NCBI GenBank assembly: GCA_947630665.1
Contig: CANRID010000007.1
Span: forward strand, 1-64,000
Direction: 5' to 3'
Source of the DNA: an uncultured Bacteroidales bacterium
Lineage (GTDB): Bacteria > Bacteroidota > Bacteroidia > Bacteroidales > UBA932
DNA: 64,000 nucleotides
In this document: piece by piece, positions 50,926 through 59,677 of the stretch
How the letters are laid out: every line of letters begins with the position of its first letter
Numbering within the stretch: position 1 is the first letter of the stretch
Notes under the pieces: model-generated
Databases searched by the model: none
Seen by the model: the letters and a program-made list of their open reading frames with translations, nothing else
Told to the model about the DNA's origin: nothing
Translations under genes and position numbers: made by a program

Positions 50926-52055
50926 GACGGATCGCAGCCAACTATATATTTCCGGTAACGGGCGAACCGATCAAAAACGGCGTTATAACGCTGGAGGATG
51001 ACGGAACGATTCTTCGGATCGGCCGGCTGGAAAGCGAAGAGGAAGATACCGAATTCTATAACGGCATCCTCTGTCCCGGGTTCGTAAATGCCCACTGCCA
51101 TCTCGAATTGTCCCATTTGCAGGGCCGCCTCCAGGAAGCGACCGGAATGTGGGGATTCATCTCCCAGATTAAGTCCTTACGGGAAACCACGCCCCGGGAG
51201 GAACGCATCCGGGCCGCGGAAATTCAAATGGAAAATTTATACCGGCAGGGAGTAAGCGCCGTAGCGGATATAAGCAACAGCGAGGAAACATTCGGGATCA
51301 AAACCCGCAGCCCGTTGTACAGCCGTACTTTCATAGAACTTTTCGGTTCAGAACCCGACAAGGCGGAAGAGCTGCTCCGGCAAGGAGTACAAAAGGCCGG
51401 CAGGGCGACTGCGCAAGGTTTAGATGCCTCCTTGGCTCCCCATGCCTGTTACAGCATGAGCGTCCCTCTTTTAGAGGCTACCGTCCGGGAAGGGCTAAAA
51501 AGCGGATTCCTATCCTGTCATAACCAGGAAAGCCCGGAAGAAGAAGAATTGTCGGGAAGAAATACGGGGAAGCCCTCCCTTCTCTATTTTTTAGATCATC
51601 TGTCACGGGTACATACTCCGACTGTCCCGGGAAAAATAAATCTGGTCCACAACACGGTTACCGGGGAAGAAAGCATCGATGCGGCCCTGCAAATTTTGCA
51701 GGAACCTTACTGGACAATTTGTCCGCTTTCCAATATTTTCATCCATCGGACCCTGCCTCCCCTGAATCTGATGCGGGCCAAAGGGCTGGATATATGTTTA
51801 GGAACCGACAGCCTTTCCAGCAATAAATGCCTGTGCATGGCAGAAGAGATCAAATGCCTGCATATCAATTTCCCCGAGATTCCGTTAACGGAAATTCTCA
51901 AATGGGCCTGTCTGAACGGAGCCAAGGCCTTAGGCAAGGAAAATGAACTGGGAAGTTTGGAGCCGGGGAAAAAACCGGGCATAGTTTTAGTAAGCCACAT
52001 AGACTGGTCACATTTTAAGCTGACTCCCGACAGTATTACGAAAAGAATTATCTGA
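50922..52055 (+). CDS. amidohydrolase family deaminase/hydrolase
   Basis: A 377-residue metal-dependent TIM-barrel hydrolase of the ATZ/TRZ-like group. Metal ligands are visible in GFVNAHCHLELSH (H-x-H, near 60), SCHNQE near 198 and GTDSLSSN near 292. The Glu in HLEL is typical of the sub-group that includes aminodeoxyfutalosine and S-adenosylhomocysteine deaminases. The ATG overlaps the previous stop (ATGA), so translation is coupled. Aminofutalosine deaminase is a possible role given the UbiA-type prenyltransferase 2 kb away, but no other mqn gene is in view. Confidence 0.82.
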   Translation: MRRIAANYIFPVTGEPIKNGVITLEDDGTILRIGRLESEEEDTEFYNGILCPGFVNAHCHLELSHLQGRLQEATGMWGFISQIKSLRETTPREERIRAAEIQMENLYRQGVSAVADISNSEETFGIKTRSPLYSRTFIELFGSEPDKAEELLRQGVQKAGRATAQGLDASLAPHACYSMSVPLLEATVREGLKSGFLSCHNQESPEEEELSGRNTGKPSLLYFLDHLSRVHTPTVPGKINLVHNTVTGEESIDAALQILQEPYWTICPLSNIFIHRTLPPLNLMRAKGLDICLGTDSLSSNKCLCMAEEIKCLHINFPEIPLTEILKWACLNGAKALGKENELGSLEPGKKPGIVLVSHIDWSHFKLTPDSITKRII

Positions 52056-52068
52056 AAAAACAAATATC

Positions 52069-52845
52069 ATGGCAACCTTGCTTTTCAATCATATCGCTTT
52101 CGGTCCCATTAAAAGCAGACGTTTAGGCAACTCGTTAGGGATAAATTTATTGCCGAAATTCGGCAAATGGTGCAGCTTCGACTGCATCTATTGCGAATGC
52201 GGCTGGAACAAAGACGGCAAAAACGACCGGCAGCTTCCTTCAAAAGAAGAAGTTTTCCTTGCCCTCGACCACAAGCTCAAAGAATGTAAAGAAAACGGCA
52301 CGCCTATCGATACCATCACTTTTTCCGGCAACGGGGAGCCGACGCTGCATCCCGATTTTCCCGCCATTATCGACCGTACGCTGGAATTGCGTGACCGGTA
52401 TTATCCCGCCTCAAAGGTATCTGTTCTCACCAATGCTTCCCAATTGGACAAACCGCAAATAAGGGCGGCCCTGCAAAAAACGGATAACCCCATTTTAAAG
52501 ATCGATTCTCCTCTAAACGAATACGTACAAAGCATAGATCGTCCCTCTCCCGCCTATTCTTTGGCCCGGACCATAGAAAACATAAAACTGTTCGACGGCG
52601 ATTTTATTCTCCAGACCATGTTTCTCAGAGGAGAAGCAGACGGAAAACGCATAGATAGTACGGACCCCGAAAATTGCCGCGCATGGCGGGATCTGGTGCG
52701 GGAACTCAAACCCCGCGAAATCATGATGTACACCATAGACCGGGAAACCCCCGCCCAAAATCTTTCCAAGGTAACGGTGGAAGAGATGGAAGAAATAGCC
52801 CGCCCGCTCAAACAGGAAGGATACAGGATCCAAATCAAAGGATAA
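52069..52845 (+). CDS. radical SAM protein
   Basis: A 258-residue radical SAM enzyme with the cluster motif C-x3-C-x2-C in CSFDCIYC near 35-42 and a further Cys right after it. FSGNGEPTLHPDF near 86 is the AdoMet-binding GGE-like segment. It starts with the conserved FGPIKSRRLGNSLGINLLP, found in the COG0731-like group of unknown substrate, and lacks a SPASM domain. It lies 13 bases after the amidohydrolase in the same operon. Confidence 0.88.
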   Translation: MATLLFNHIAFGPIKSRRLGNSLGINLLPKFGKWCSFDCIYCECGWNKDGKNDRQLPSKEEVFLALDHKLKECKENGTPIDTITFSGNGEPTLHPDFPAIIDRTLELRDRYYPASKVSVLTNASQLDKPQIRAALQKTDNPILKIDSPLNEYVQSIDRPSPAYSLARTIENIKLFDGDFILQTMFLRGEADGKRIDSTDPENCRAWRDLVRELKPREIMMYTIDRETPAQNLSKVTVEEMEEIARPLKQEGYRIQIKG

Positions 52846-52914
52846 AGGCCGGCCGGAGAACGGAACGGTTAAAAAAAAGTTAATTTTTCCGGAAAAAATA
52901 TTTCAAAGGAAGAT

Positions 52915-52922
52915 TATCTTTG
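52915..52922 (+). promoter_or_regulatory. -7 box of dtd
   Basis: TAtcTTTG, exact TAnnTTTG, 77 bases before ATG 53000; predicted transcript has a leader of about 70 bases. Confidence 0.6.
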
Positions 52923-52937
52923 TAATAGGAAATTCGT

Positions 52938-52967
52938 AAAAATCCTTTACTAAAGTAACGGATTTTT
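52938..52967 (+). other. hairpin in the dtd leader
   Basis: Stem AAAAATCC/GGATTTTT (52938-52945, 52960-52967) with an inner TTAC/GTAA pairing and loop TAAA, directly followed by Ts. It sits between the predicted start of transcription and dtd. It looks like an intrinsic terminator and could attenuate dtd, or end a short leader transcript. Confidence 0.45.
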
Positions 52968-52999
52968 TAAACGACCTGAAAATTAAAATTGTTAAAAGG

Positions 53000-53452
53000 A
53001 TGCGGACAGTGATACAAAGGGTATCCCGGGCGGAGGTGACAACGGAAGGGGAAACTATCGGGAAAATCGGTCAGGGACTTATGATTTTAGTGGGAATCGA
53101 AGAGGCGGACAATACGGAAGACATTTCCTGGATGGCCAGAAAGATAATCAATCTGCGTATTTTCGATGACCGGGAGGGAGTTATGAATCTGTCCGTCAAG
53201 GATACGGACGGAGAAATCCTGTTGGTAAGCCAGTTTACCCTCCATGCGCTGACAGCCAAAGGGAACCGGCCTTCCTATATCAAAGCCGCCCGTCCGGAAA
53301 CGGCAATTCCGGTATATGAAGAATTTATCCGCACCATAGAAGAAGGGCTGGGAAAAAAGATCGCTACGGGAAAATTCGGAGCGGAAATGCAAGTATCCCT
53401 CGTAAATGACGGACCGGTTACGATCCTCATAGATACCAAACATAAAGAATAG
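53000..53452 (+). CDS. dtd: D-aminoacyl-tRNA deacylase
   Basis: Hydrolyses D-amino acids (and glycine from tRNA-Ala) mischarged on tRNA. The 150-residue protein has the canonical start MRTVIQRVSRAEV, the active-site SQFTL near 78 and NDGPVT near 138 (Gly-cisPro-type motif). Full length. It is transcribed with deoC, 48 bases later. Confidence 0.96.
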   Translation: MRTVIQRVSRAEVTTEGETIGKIGQGLMILVGIEEADNTEDISWMARKIINLRIFDDREGVMNLSVKDTDGEILLVSQFTLHALTAKGNRPSYIKAARPETAIPVYEEFIRTIEEGLGKKIATGKFGAEMQVSLVNDGPVTILIDTKHKE

Positions 53453-53500
53453 CCCTGCTGCAAGACTCCCCTGGAGAACACGAAAAAAATAGAACGATAT

Positions 53501-54370
53501 ATGAAAGAGATTCTGAACGGTTTTGATTACATCCCCGACATCGAAGACATCGACAAAAAACTCTCGGCAATACAATCGAACCTGGAAAACTGGGCGACCA
53601 AAGACAATCTGGCCTCTTGTATCGGCTATATGGATCTGACCTCCCTGAACTCGACCGACACGGCGGAAAAAATAGCCGGCCTGACCCAGAAAGTAAATAA
53701 TTTCAAAAGCAATTTCCCCAATTATCCCGCTCCCGCATCCATTTGCGTCTATCCGAACTTAGGGAAAACCGTCAAGGACAATCTGACGGTTCCCGGCGTT
53801 CATGTAACCGTAGTAGGCGGAGTTTTTCCCACTTCCCAGAGTTTTTTGGACGTAAAAGTACTCGAATGCAGAACTGCAGTGGAGCAAGGCGCGGATGAAG
53901 TGGATATCGTTCTGGCATTGAACGCATTTTTGGCAAATGATTTCGAAAAAGCCTCCCATGAAATCCGGGAAATCAAAAAAGCTGTCGGGAACGCCTGTCT
54001 GAAAGTCATTCTGGAAACAGGAGCGCTCGCCACTCCGGAAAAGATCGCGGCGGCCTCCTTCTTGGCTATGGAAGCGGGCGCCGATTTCATAAAGACCTCT
54101 ACCGGAAAACTCGAACCGGCCGCCACTCCCATGGCCGCCATCGTCATGTGCGAATGCATCAATGCATATAATCGTAAAACGGGGAAAAAGATCGGTTTCA
54201 AGCCGGCCGGAGGTATGACTTCTCCCAAAGACGCTCTCTGCTATCTGGCCATCGTAGACACCATTCTGGGAAAAGAATGGCTTACGCCCCGATATTTCAG
54301 GATAGGAGCCAGCCGTCTGGCAAACAATCTGCTGAGCGAATTGGAGCAGAAAACCGTCAGTTATTATTAA
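53501..54370 (+). CDS. deoC: deoxyribose-phosphate aldolase
   Basis: Cleaves 2-deoxyribose 5-phosphate to glyceraldehyde 3-phosphate and acetaldehyde in deoxynucleoside breakdown. The 289-residue TIM barrel has MDLTSLNSTDT, ICVYPNLG near 83, EVDIVLALNAF near 130, the Schiff-base Lys in ADFIKTSTGK near 198 and the second Lys in GFKPAGGM near 230. It follows dtd directly. Confidence 0.95.
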   Translation: MKEILNGFDYIPDIEDIDKKLSAIQSNLENWATKDNLASCIGYMDLTSLNSTDTAEKIAGLTQKVNNFKSNFPNYPAPASICVYPNLGKTVKDNLTVPGVHVTVVGGVFPTSQSFLDVKVLECRTAVEQGADEVDIVLALNAFLANDFEKASHEIREIKKAVGNACLKVILETGALATPEKIAAASFLAMEAGADFIKTSTGKLEPAATPMAAIVMCECINAYNRKTGKKIGFKPAGGMTSPKDALCYLAIVDTILGKEWLTPRYFRIGASRLANNLLSELEQKTVSYY

Positions 54371-54393
54371 TATAATATCGTCCCTTGCGCCGT

Positions 54394-55287
54394 CTAACCG
54401 GCCAGCAGGCTCCAGACCGTAAACACTGCGAAAATTACGGAAGCCAGTCCGTTGGTAGTAAAAAAAGCCGCATCCAACCGTCTCAGATCGGATGGGGAGA
54501 TGATACAGTGTTGATATGCCAGGAGTCCGGAAAACAGCAGCGCCCCGGTAATATATATCCAATGGACACTGCCCGATGCAGAAAAAGACATATCCGTATC
54601 CTTGAAAATATAAAAATACAGCACGCCCGTCAGGGGAACGACCAAGGCATGCAGAAATCCAGAGAGGATCATGGCTTTTTTCCTTCCTAAGCGGGCCGGT
54701 ATGGAGCGGATTCCATATCGTTTATCGAAATCCTCATCCGCCAGAGCATACAATATGTCGAATGAACCCGACCAGAGCAGAACAATCAGAGAGACGATCA
54801 GGGGTGCGGGAGCTAACTCTCCGGTTACGGCCATGTAGGCGCCCGCCGGCGCCAAAGAGAGGGACAGCCCTAACCCGAAATGGCATAACGCCGTAAATCT
54901 TTTCAGCGAACTGTATCCCAACAAAACCGTCAGTACTACCGGAGAAAGCATCAGGCATAAGCGATTGATGAAAGAGCAGGCAGCAATGAACAGCAGGCAA
55001 TTCACGGCTACGAAAACCAGTACGTTCCGGGGGCTTAGGACTCCCGACGGTATCTCCCGCGAAGCCGTACGGGGATTCATCGCATCGATCCTGCGGTCCA
55101 GATACCGGTTGAAACCCATAGCCGCATTCCGTGCGGTTACCATGCAGACCAGCACTTTCAACAGCAGGGACACGGAAAATTCCATACCGGGCTGCAATAT
55201 GCCCAAGGTAAATCCGATACAGGCAAAAGGAAGCGCAAAAACGGTATGCGCGAATTTCACTAAGGAAAAATAGCTCGCTACCCGCAT
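54394..55287 (-). CDS. UbiA family prenyltransferase (UbiA/MqnP-like)
   Basis: A 297-residue integral membrane prenyltransferase with about nine helices. First Asp-rich motif N-R-Y-L-D-R-R-I-D near 65 (N-x3-D-x3-D) and second DEDFDKRYGIRSIP near 190 (D-x3-D-like) bind the polyprenyl diphosphate. It most resembles 4-hydroxybenzoate prenyltransferase-like proteins, which in quinone pathways of non-ubiquinone bacteria correspond to MqnP of the futalosine route to menaquinone. MenA is an alternative. It is downstream of pheT (15-base gap) on the same strand. Confidence 0.85.
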   Translation of the reverse strand: MRVASYFSLVKFAHTVFALPFACIGFTLGILQPGMEFSVSLLLKVLVCMVTARNAAMGFNRYLDRRIDAMNPRTASREIPSGVLSPRNVLVFVAVNCLLFIAACSFINRLCLMLSPVVLTVLLGYSSLKRFTALCHFGLGLSLSLAPAGAYMAVTGELAPAPLIVSLIVLLWSGSFDILYALADEDFDKRYGIRSIPARLGRKKAMILSGFLHALVVPLTGVLYFYIFKDTDMSFSASGSVHWIYITGALLFSGLLAYQHCIISPSDLRRLDAAFFTTNGLASVIFAVFTVWSLLAG

Positions 55288-55302
55288 ATTTTATTCCGTC
55301 CG

Positions 55303-57783
55303 CTAACGTAAAACGGCCCCGAATTTCTCCTGGAAATTTTTCAGCAATTTTTCCATCGTAACTTCCACCGCCTTATCGGTCAGGGTTTTTTCCATATCCT
55401 GCAGCACGAAACTGATCGCATATTGTTTTTTGCCGGCCGGAATTTTATCTCCCCGATATACATCGAACAGCGTTACGCTTTTAAGCAACCGGCGTTCAGC
55501 CGAAAAAGCCGCTTTCCGGATATCGGCGAAAGATATGTTTTCTTCCAGCAGCAATGCCAGGTCTCTTTTCACTTCGGGATATTTAGGCAATTCCTTGTAT
55601 TGAACCCGGTTTTTCCGAATCAATTTCCACAGGATGTTCCATGAAATTTCAGCGGCGAAAACCGGCTGCTTGATGCCGAATTGTCTCAGGCGCACCGCAG
55701 CCACCGTCCCCATGACCGCCAGTTCCTTGCCTCCGACAATATAGGAAAGTCCTTCCGAGAATAAATCCGACGGAGCCGGAGCATATTCCAGATCGGCCAG
55801 TTCGATACCGAAGCGTTTGAGCAGCAATTCCAAATACCCTTTCAGCGTAAAATAATTTCCTCCGGCCGTTTTGTTGTGCCAGCTTTGATAACCGTTCCCG
55901 GTAATGAAAATGGAGAATCGGGGCTTTTCATCATAGGCTCCCAAAGAATTTCCGGGATCGCCCGTTTCCCCGTCGGGAAGGACATAATCAGGATTAAATG
56001 AATATACATTCCCGTATTCGAACAGTTTCAAATCCGGCATCTGCCGGTTAATATTATAGGCAATCACCTCCAATCCGCTGAATAAAAGGGTCTGACGCAT
56101 ACAATTCAGATCCGAGCTGAGCGGATTCAAGATTTTCACGCATTTCTTTTCCGGATATGTTTTCAGATGGGCGTAATATTCGCTCCGTGTCAGCGAATTG
56201 TTCATCATCTCCATAAAGCCGTTGGCCGCCATAAAATCAGACGCCACGCTTCTGATCCTCTCCTTATCCGGTTTGGGAACCGTATTTACGGAAGAAGTCA
56301 TCCTCTGGGGCAACTCCACATTATTATATCCGTAAATCCGCAATACGTCTTCCACTACATCGCACTCCCGATAAACATCCTCTCTGTAAGTAGGAACCTT
56401 GACTACCGCACCTTCCGCATCGGAAGAAACGAATTCCATATCCAGATATTCCAGAATCTTTTTGATGGTTTCCGCGCCGATCTTTTTCCCCATCAGCCGT
56501 TCCATACGGCCGTAATTCAACTCCACCTCTTTTTTCCCGACAGGTCCGGACACGATATCATACACCGGCCCCGTGATACGGCCGCCGCCCAACTCCTGAA
56601 TCAACAAGGCGGCCCGTTTAAGAGCATACAGCGTAATCATAGGATCCGCTCCCCTTTCGTACCGGAAAGACGCATCGGTCTTCAATCCGTGCCGTTTGGA
56701 AGTTTTCCTTACATATACCGGATTGAAATAAGCGCTTTCTAAAAAAACATTCACCGTATTTTCGGTAATTCCGCTTTCCGCTCCGCCGAATACTCCCGCA
56801 ATACACATGGGAGCCTGAGTATTGCATATCATCAGATCCTGTGCATCCAGCTTCCTTTCAACGCCGTCCAGCGTTACAAAACGGGTTCCCGGCGCACAAA
56901 AATCCACCACTACCTTCCCGCCCGTAATCTTATCCGCATCAAAAGCGTGCAGCGGCTGCCCTATTTCCATCAGTACGAAGTTCGTAATATCCACTAAATT
57001 ATTGATAGGCCGCAGCCCTACCGACAGCAACTTCGCCTTCAACCAATCCGGAGACTCCCCCACTTTCACGCCCCGGATAGTCACTCCCGAGTACCTCGGC
57101 GCTCCCTGCGGCGCCTTCACTTCTACCGTTATCGATTCTTCCGTATCGGTTCCCTCTTTAAATGCGCTTACATCCGGGATATGAAGATCCCCTCCCAAAC
57201 CGTTCAATTTCAAATAGGCGCTCAGATCCCTGGCCACTCCTATATGCGAGGCGGCATCTACACGGTTGGGCGTCAGCCCTATCTCAAAAACGATATCCGT
57301 CTTCAGATTCAGATAATCCTTTGCGGGAGTTCCGGGAACCGCCCCGGCATCCAACACCATAATACCTTCGTGATCATGCCCGATTCCCAATTCATCCTCC
57401 GCGCACAACATCCCGAAAGATTCCACACCCCGTATTTTGGATTTTTTTATTTTCACCTCTTCCCCGTTGATGAAAGTCAGCCGGGTATTCAGCGTCGCCA
57501 GCATCACTTTCTGACCGGCCGCCACATTGGGGGCGCCGCAAACGATCTGCAACGGTTCTCCGCTGCCCATATCGACCTTGGTTACATGCAAATGATCCGA
57601 ATTCGGATGTTCCTTGCATTCCAGCACCTCCGCCACCACTACTCCGGCCAGACCGCCGGGAATCTCCTCCACTTGTTCCATGCCTTCTACTTCCAGCCCT
57701 ATTGAATTCAATATCACTTCCAATTGTTCGGGAGTCAGATCGAAATCGACATATTCTTTCAGCCAATTATACGAAATTTTCAT
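55303..57783 (-). CDS. pheT: phenylalanyl-tRNA synthetase beta subunit
   Basis: An 826-residue subunit. Starts MKISYNWLKEYVDFDL; the tRNA-binding EMAP-like domain (about 40-150) includes VLECKEHPNSDHLHV and VCGAPNVAAGQKV; the B3/B4 editing region has RVDAASHIGVARDLSAY and GTRFVTLDGVERKL; B5 has two copies of a helix around 400-480; the C-terminal FDX-ACB anticodon-binding domain begins at LPKYPEVKRDLALLLEE near 735. Length is normal. pheS is not adjacent, as often in Bacteroidetes. Confidence 0.97.
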   Translation of the reverse strand: MKISYNWLKEYVDFDLTPEQLEVILNSIGLEVEGMEQVEEIPGGLAGVVVAEVLECKEHPNSDHLHVTKVDMGSGEPLQIVCGAPNVAAGQKVMLATLNTRLTFINGEEVKIKKSKIRGVESFGMLCAEDELGIGHDHEGIMVLDAGAVPGTPAKDYLNLKTDIVFEIGLTPNRVDAASHIGVARDLSAYLKLNGLGGDLHIPDVSAFKEGTDTEESITVEVKAPQGAPRYSGVTIRGVKVGESPDWLKAKLLSVGLRPINNLVDITNFVLMEIGQPLHAFDADKITGGKVVVDFCAPGTRFVTLDGVERKLDAQDLMICNTQAPMCIAGVFGGAESGITENTVNVFLESAYFNPVYVRKTSKRHGLKTDASFRYERGADPMITLYALKRAALLIQELGGGRITGPVYDIVSGPVGKKEVELNYGRMERLMGKKIGAETIKKILEYLDMEFVSSDAEGAVVKVPTYREDVYRECDVVEDVLRIYGYNNVELPQRMTSSVNTVPKPDKERIRSVASDFMAANGFMEMMNNSLTRSEYYAHLKTYPEKKCVKILNPLSSDLNCMRQTLLFSGLEVIAYNINRQMPDLKLFEYGNVYSFNPDYVLPDGETGDPGNSLGAYDEKPRFSIFITGNGYQSWHNKTAGGNYFTLKGYLELLLKRFGIELADLEYAPAPSDLFSEGLSYIVGGKELAVMGTVAAVRLRQFGIKQPVFAAEISWNILWKLIRKNRVQYKELPKYPEVKRDLALLLEENISFADIRKAAFSAERRLLKSVTLFDVYRGDKIPAGKKQYAISFVLQDMEKTLTDKAVEVTMEKLLKNFQEKFGAVLR

Positions 57784-57820
57784 GTCTGTCTTTTATTATT
57801 TTTTGATTTTCAAACGTTTG

Positions 57821-58780
57821 TTACCGGAATAGCGAACCGACGAATTCTTTCTTGTCGAATACCTGCAAATCCTCTATTTTCTCTCCCACGCCGATAAACT
57901 TTACGGGAATCCTGAATTGGTCGGCGATACCTATCACCACACCGCCCTTGGCCGTCCCGTCCAATTTCGTTACCGCCAGCGCAGTCACATCCGTAGCTTT
58001 GGTAAATTCCTTCGCCTGCTGGTAAGCGTTTTGTCCCGTCGAGCCGTCCAGCACCAACAATACCTCATGAGGAGCATCCGGGATCACTTTCCGCATGACA
58101 TTCCGGATTTTAGTCAACTCGTTCATCAGATTCACTTTATTATGCAAACGTCCGGCAGTATCTATCAAGACCACATCCGCACCCTGCGCTACCGCCGATT
58201 TAACCGTATCGTAAGCCACGGAAGCCGGATCGGCTCCCATTCCCTGCTTGACGATCGGCACCCCCGCACGTTCACTCCAGATGGTCAATTGTTCCACGGC
58301 TGCCGCCCGGAATGTATCGGCCGCACCCAGAACCACTTTTTTACCGGCATTTTTCAGGCGCAACGCCAGTTTTCCGATCGTAGTGGTCTTCCCGACGCCA
58401 TTTACCCCTACCACCATCATCACATACGGTTTTTTGGAAAAGTCGAAAGGTTCCGGAATCTCTCCATCCGAATCCTTTACATTGAGCAGTTTTTCGATTT
58501 CTTCCCGTAAAATGGAATTTAATTCCTCCGTATTCATATATTTATCTCTCGCCACCCTTTCCTCCAGACTGTCTATAATTTTAAGCGTGGTCTCCACCCC
58601 GATATCCGATGCGATAAGCGCCTCTTCGATACCGTCCAAAACATCATCGTCCACTCTCGATTTACCCACGATCGCCCGCGATATTTTATCGAAAATCCCG
58701 CTCTTGGTCTTTTGCAAACCCTGATCGAGGGATTGCTGTTCTTCTTTTGTTTTCTTTCCGAATAATCCAAAAAACGCCAT
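57821..58780 (-). CDS. ftsY: signal recognition particle receptor FtsY
   Basis: A 319-residue GTPase that docks SRP-ribosome complexes at the membrane. The N domain helices (LDQGLQKTKSGIFDKISRA) are followed by the G domain: G1 VVGVNGVGKTTTIGKLA near 122, G2 DTFRAAAVEQL, G3 DTAGRLHNK near 208, G4 TKLDGTAKGG near 271 and the closing GVGEKIEDLQVFD. It lacks the long acidic N-terminal extension of E. coli FtsY, as usual in this phylum. It has its own promoter and precedes pheT. Confidence 0.97.
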   Translation of the reverse strand: MAFFGLFGKKTKEEQQSLDQGLQKTKSGIFDKISRAIVGKSRVDDDVLDGIEEALIASDIGVETTLKIIDSLEERVARDKYMNTEELNSILREEIEKLLNVKDSDGEIPEPFDFSKKPYVMMVVGVNGVGKTTTIGKLALRLKNAGKKVVLGAADTFRAAAVEQLTIWSERAGVPIVKQGMGADPASVAYDTVKSAVAQGADVVLIDTAGRLHNKVNLMNELTKIRNVMRKVIPDAPHEVLLVLDGSTGQNAYQQAKEFTKATDVTALAVTKLDGTAKGGVVIGIADQFRIPVKFIGVGEKIEDLQVFDKKEFVGSLFR

Positions 58781-58806
58781 AATTCCTATATTCTTTTTCC
58801 AACTTG

Positions 58807-58839
58807 CAAATATAGATATTTTTTACCTCACAGGACAAA
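58807..58839 (-). promoter_or_regulatory. complete promoter of ftsY
   Basis: Minus strand TTTG (58839-58836), 21-base spacer, TATATTTG (58814-58807); ATG 58780 follows 26 bases later. Confidence 0.75.
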
Positions 58840-58878
58840 AAAGGTCCGGACAGAGTCAATAATCAATATAAAACACAA

Positions 58879-58917
58879 AAAAGGCTTCCCGACTGGAATT
58901 CAGTCTAAAAGCCTTAT
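58879..58917 (-). terminator. terminator of the rpmB-rpmG-DUF4295 operon
   Basis: Stem AAGGCT/AGCCTT enclosing a second perfect stem GACTG/CAGTC, with a T-run on the minus-strand 3' side. It separates the ribosomal-protein operon from the ftsY promoter. Confidence 0.65.
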
Positions 58918-58983
58918 TCTAAAAAAGAGCTGCCTAAAATTCATCAGACAGCCCCAATACTGGATATAAAATCGCCTTACTAC

Positions 58984-59148
58984 TTATTTTTTATTGGCGA
59001 AAAATTCTTTTACCTGATCAACCGGAACAATCTCCTCGTTGAAAACGTAAGCTCCCGATCTGTCAGAACGGACCATACGGATACATTTCACGACATTTCT
59101 CAACTGAGATTTGTCACCGCTAAAGGTTGCGACTGCTTTCTTTGCCAT
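58984..59148 (-). CDS. DUF4295 small protein
   Basis: A 54-residue basic protein read from ATG 59148 to TAA 58984: it starts MAKKAVATFSGDKSQLRNVV and ends KEFFANKK. DUF4295 is restricted to Bacteroidetes and always lies beside rpmG, as here (19 bases after it), so a ribosome-associated role is likely. Too short for many gene finders. No cysteine zinc knuckle is present, apart from one Cys. Confidence 0.92.
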   Translation of the reverse strand: MAKKAVATFSGDKSQLRNVVKCIRMVRSDRSGAYVFNEEIVPVDQVKEFFANKK

Positions 59149-59167
59149 TTTCTGAAATAATTAGATG

Positions 59168-59350
59168 TTATTTGATTTCGCGGTGTACCGTAACCCTTTT
59201 CAAATAAGGATTGTACTTTTTACGCTCTAACCTTTGAGTTGTATTCTTTTTATTTTTGGTAGTAACATACCGGGACATTCCCGGCACTCCGCTTTCCCTT
59301 TGTTCAGTACACTCGAGTATAACCTGAACCCTATTGCCTTTCTTTGCCAT
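59168..59350 (-). CDS. rpmG: 50S ribosomal protein L33
   Basis: A 60-residue ribosomal protein with [47 protein letters not shown]. Only the first Cys of the zinc form is kept, so this is the zinc-free (C-minus) version. It lies 11 bases after rpmB. Confidence 0.97.
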   Translation of the reverse strand: MAKKGNRVQVILECTEQRESGVPGMSRYVTTKNKKNTTQRLERKKYNPYLKRVTVHREIK

Positions 59351-59361
59351 ATCTTCCTAAT

Positions 59362-59604
59362 TTACACTAAGTTAATTAAACCTTTCTCCTGAGCTTTCTT
59401 TAGAGAGGCAGCCAGGCCGTTTTTCTGGATATTCCGGATGCCTGCAGCGGAAACCTTGAGTGTAATGAACCGTTTCTCCTCTTCGCTCCAGAATTTCTTT
59501 ATCCGGAGGTTCGGGGCGAATTCACGTTTGGTACGACGCTTGGAATGGGAAACGTTGTTTCCGATCATTCTCCTTTTCCCTGTAATTTGACAAACTCTTG
59601 CCAT
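59362..59604 (-). CDS. rpmB: 50S ribosomal protein L28
   Basis: An 80-residue ribosomal protein: MARVCQITGKRRMIGNNVSHSKRRTKREFAPNLRIKKFW, ending KAQEKGLINLV. First gene of the rpmB-rpmG-DUF4295 operon. The first Cys is conserved but no full zinc ribbon is present. Confidence 0.97.
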   Translation of the reverse strand: MARVCQITGKRRMIGNNVSHSKRRTKREFAPNLRIKKFWSEEEKRFITLKVSAAGIRNIQKNGLAASLKKAQEKGLINLV

Positions 59605-59677
59605 TTCGTATATGCGTTATTATTATTCGAATTTGAGGATGCAAATATCCTTCTTTTTTTTTAAATATACAAATTTT

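Larger units (their letters stand above)
450..56542. repeat. dispersed over-represented octamer TCCCGACA
   Basis: By eye I count about 36 exact copies, roughly 1 per 1.8 kb, in 64 kb where about 2 are expected from random. First bases of plus-strand copies: 450, 3073, 4772, 6479, 12879, 14294, 16476, 16576, 20147, 25392, 31721, 33313, 36735, 37621, 39144, 39756, 39898, 41928, 47512, 48408, 48650, 52025, 56535. Minus-strand copies: 595, 3288, 6842, 12924, 16190, 27567, 36352, 36517, 47316, 48523, 49256, 51550, 53983. The ninth base is A or G in almost all. Copies occur in several reading frames, between genes and in tmRNA. Only two lie within the defence island proper. Confidence 0.75.
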
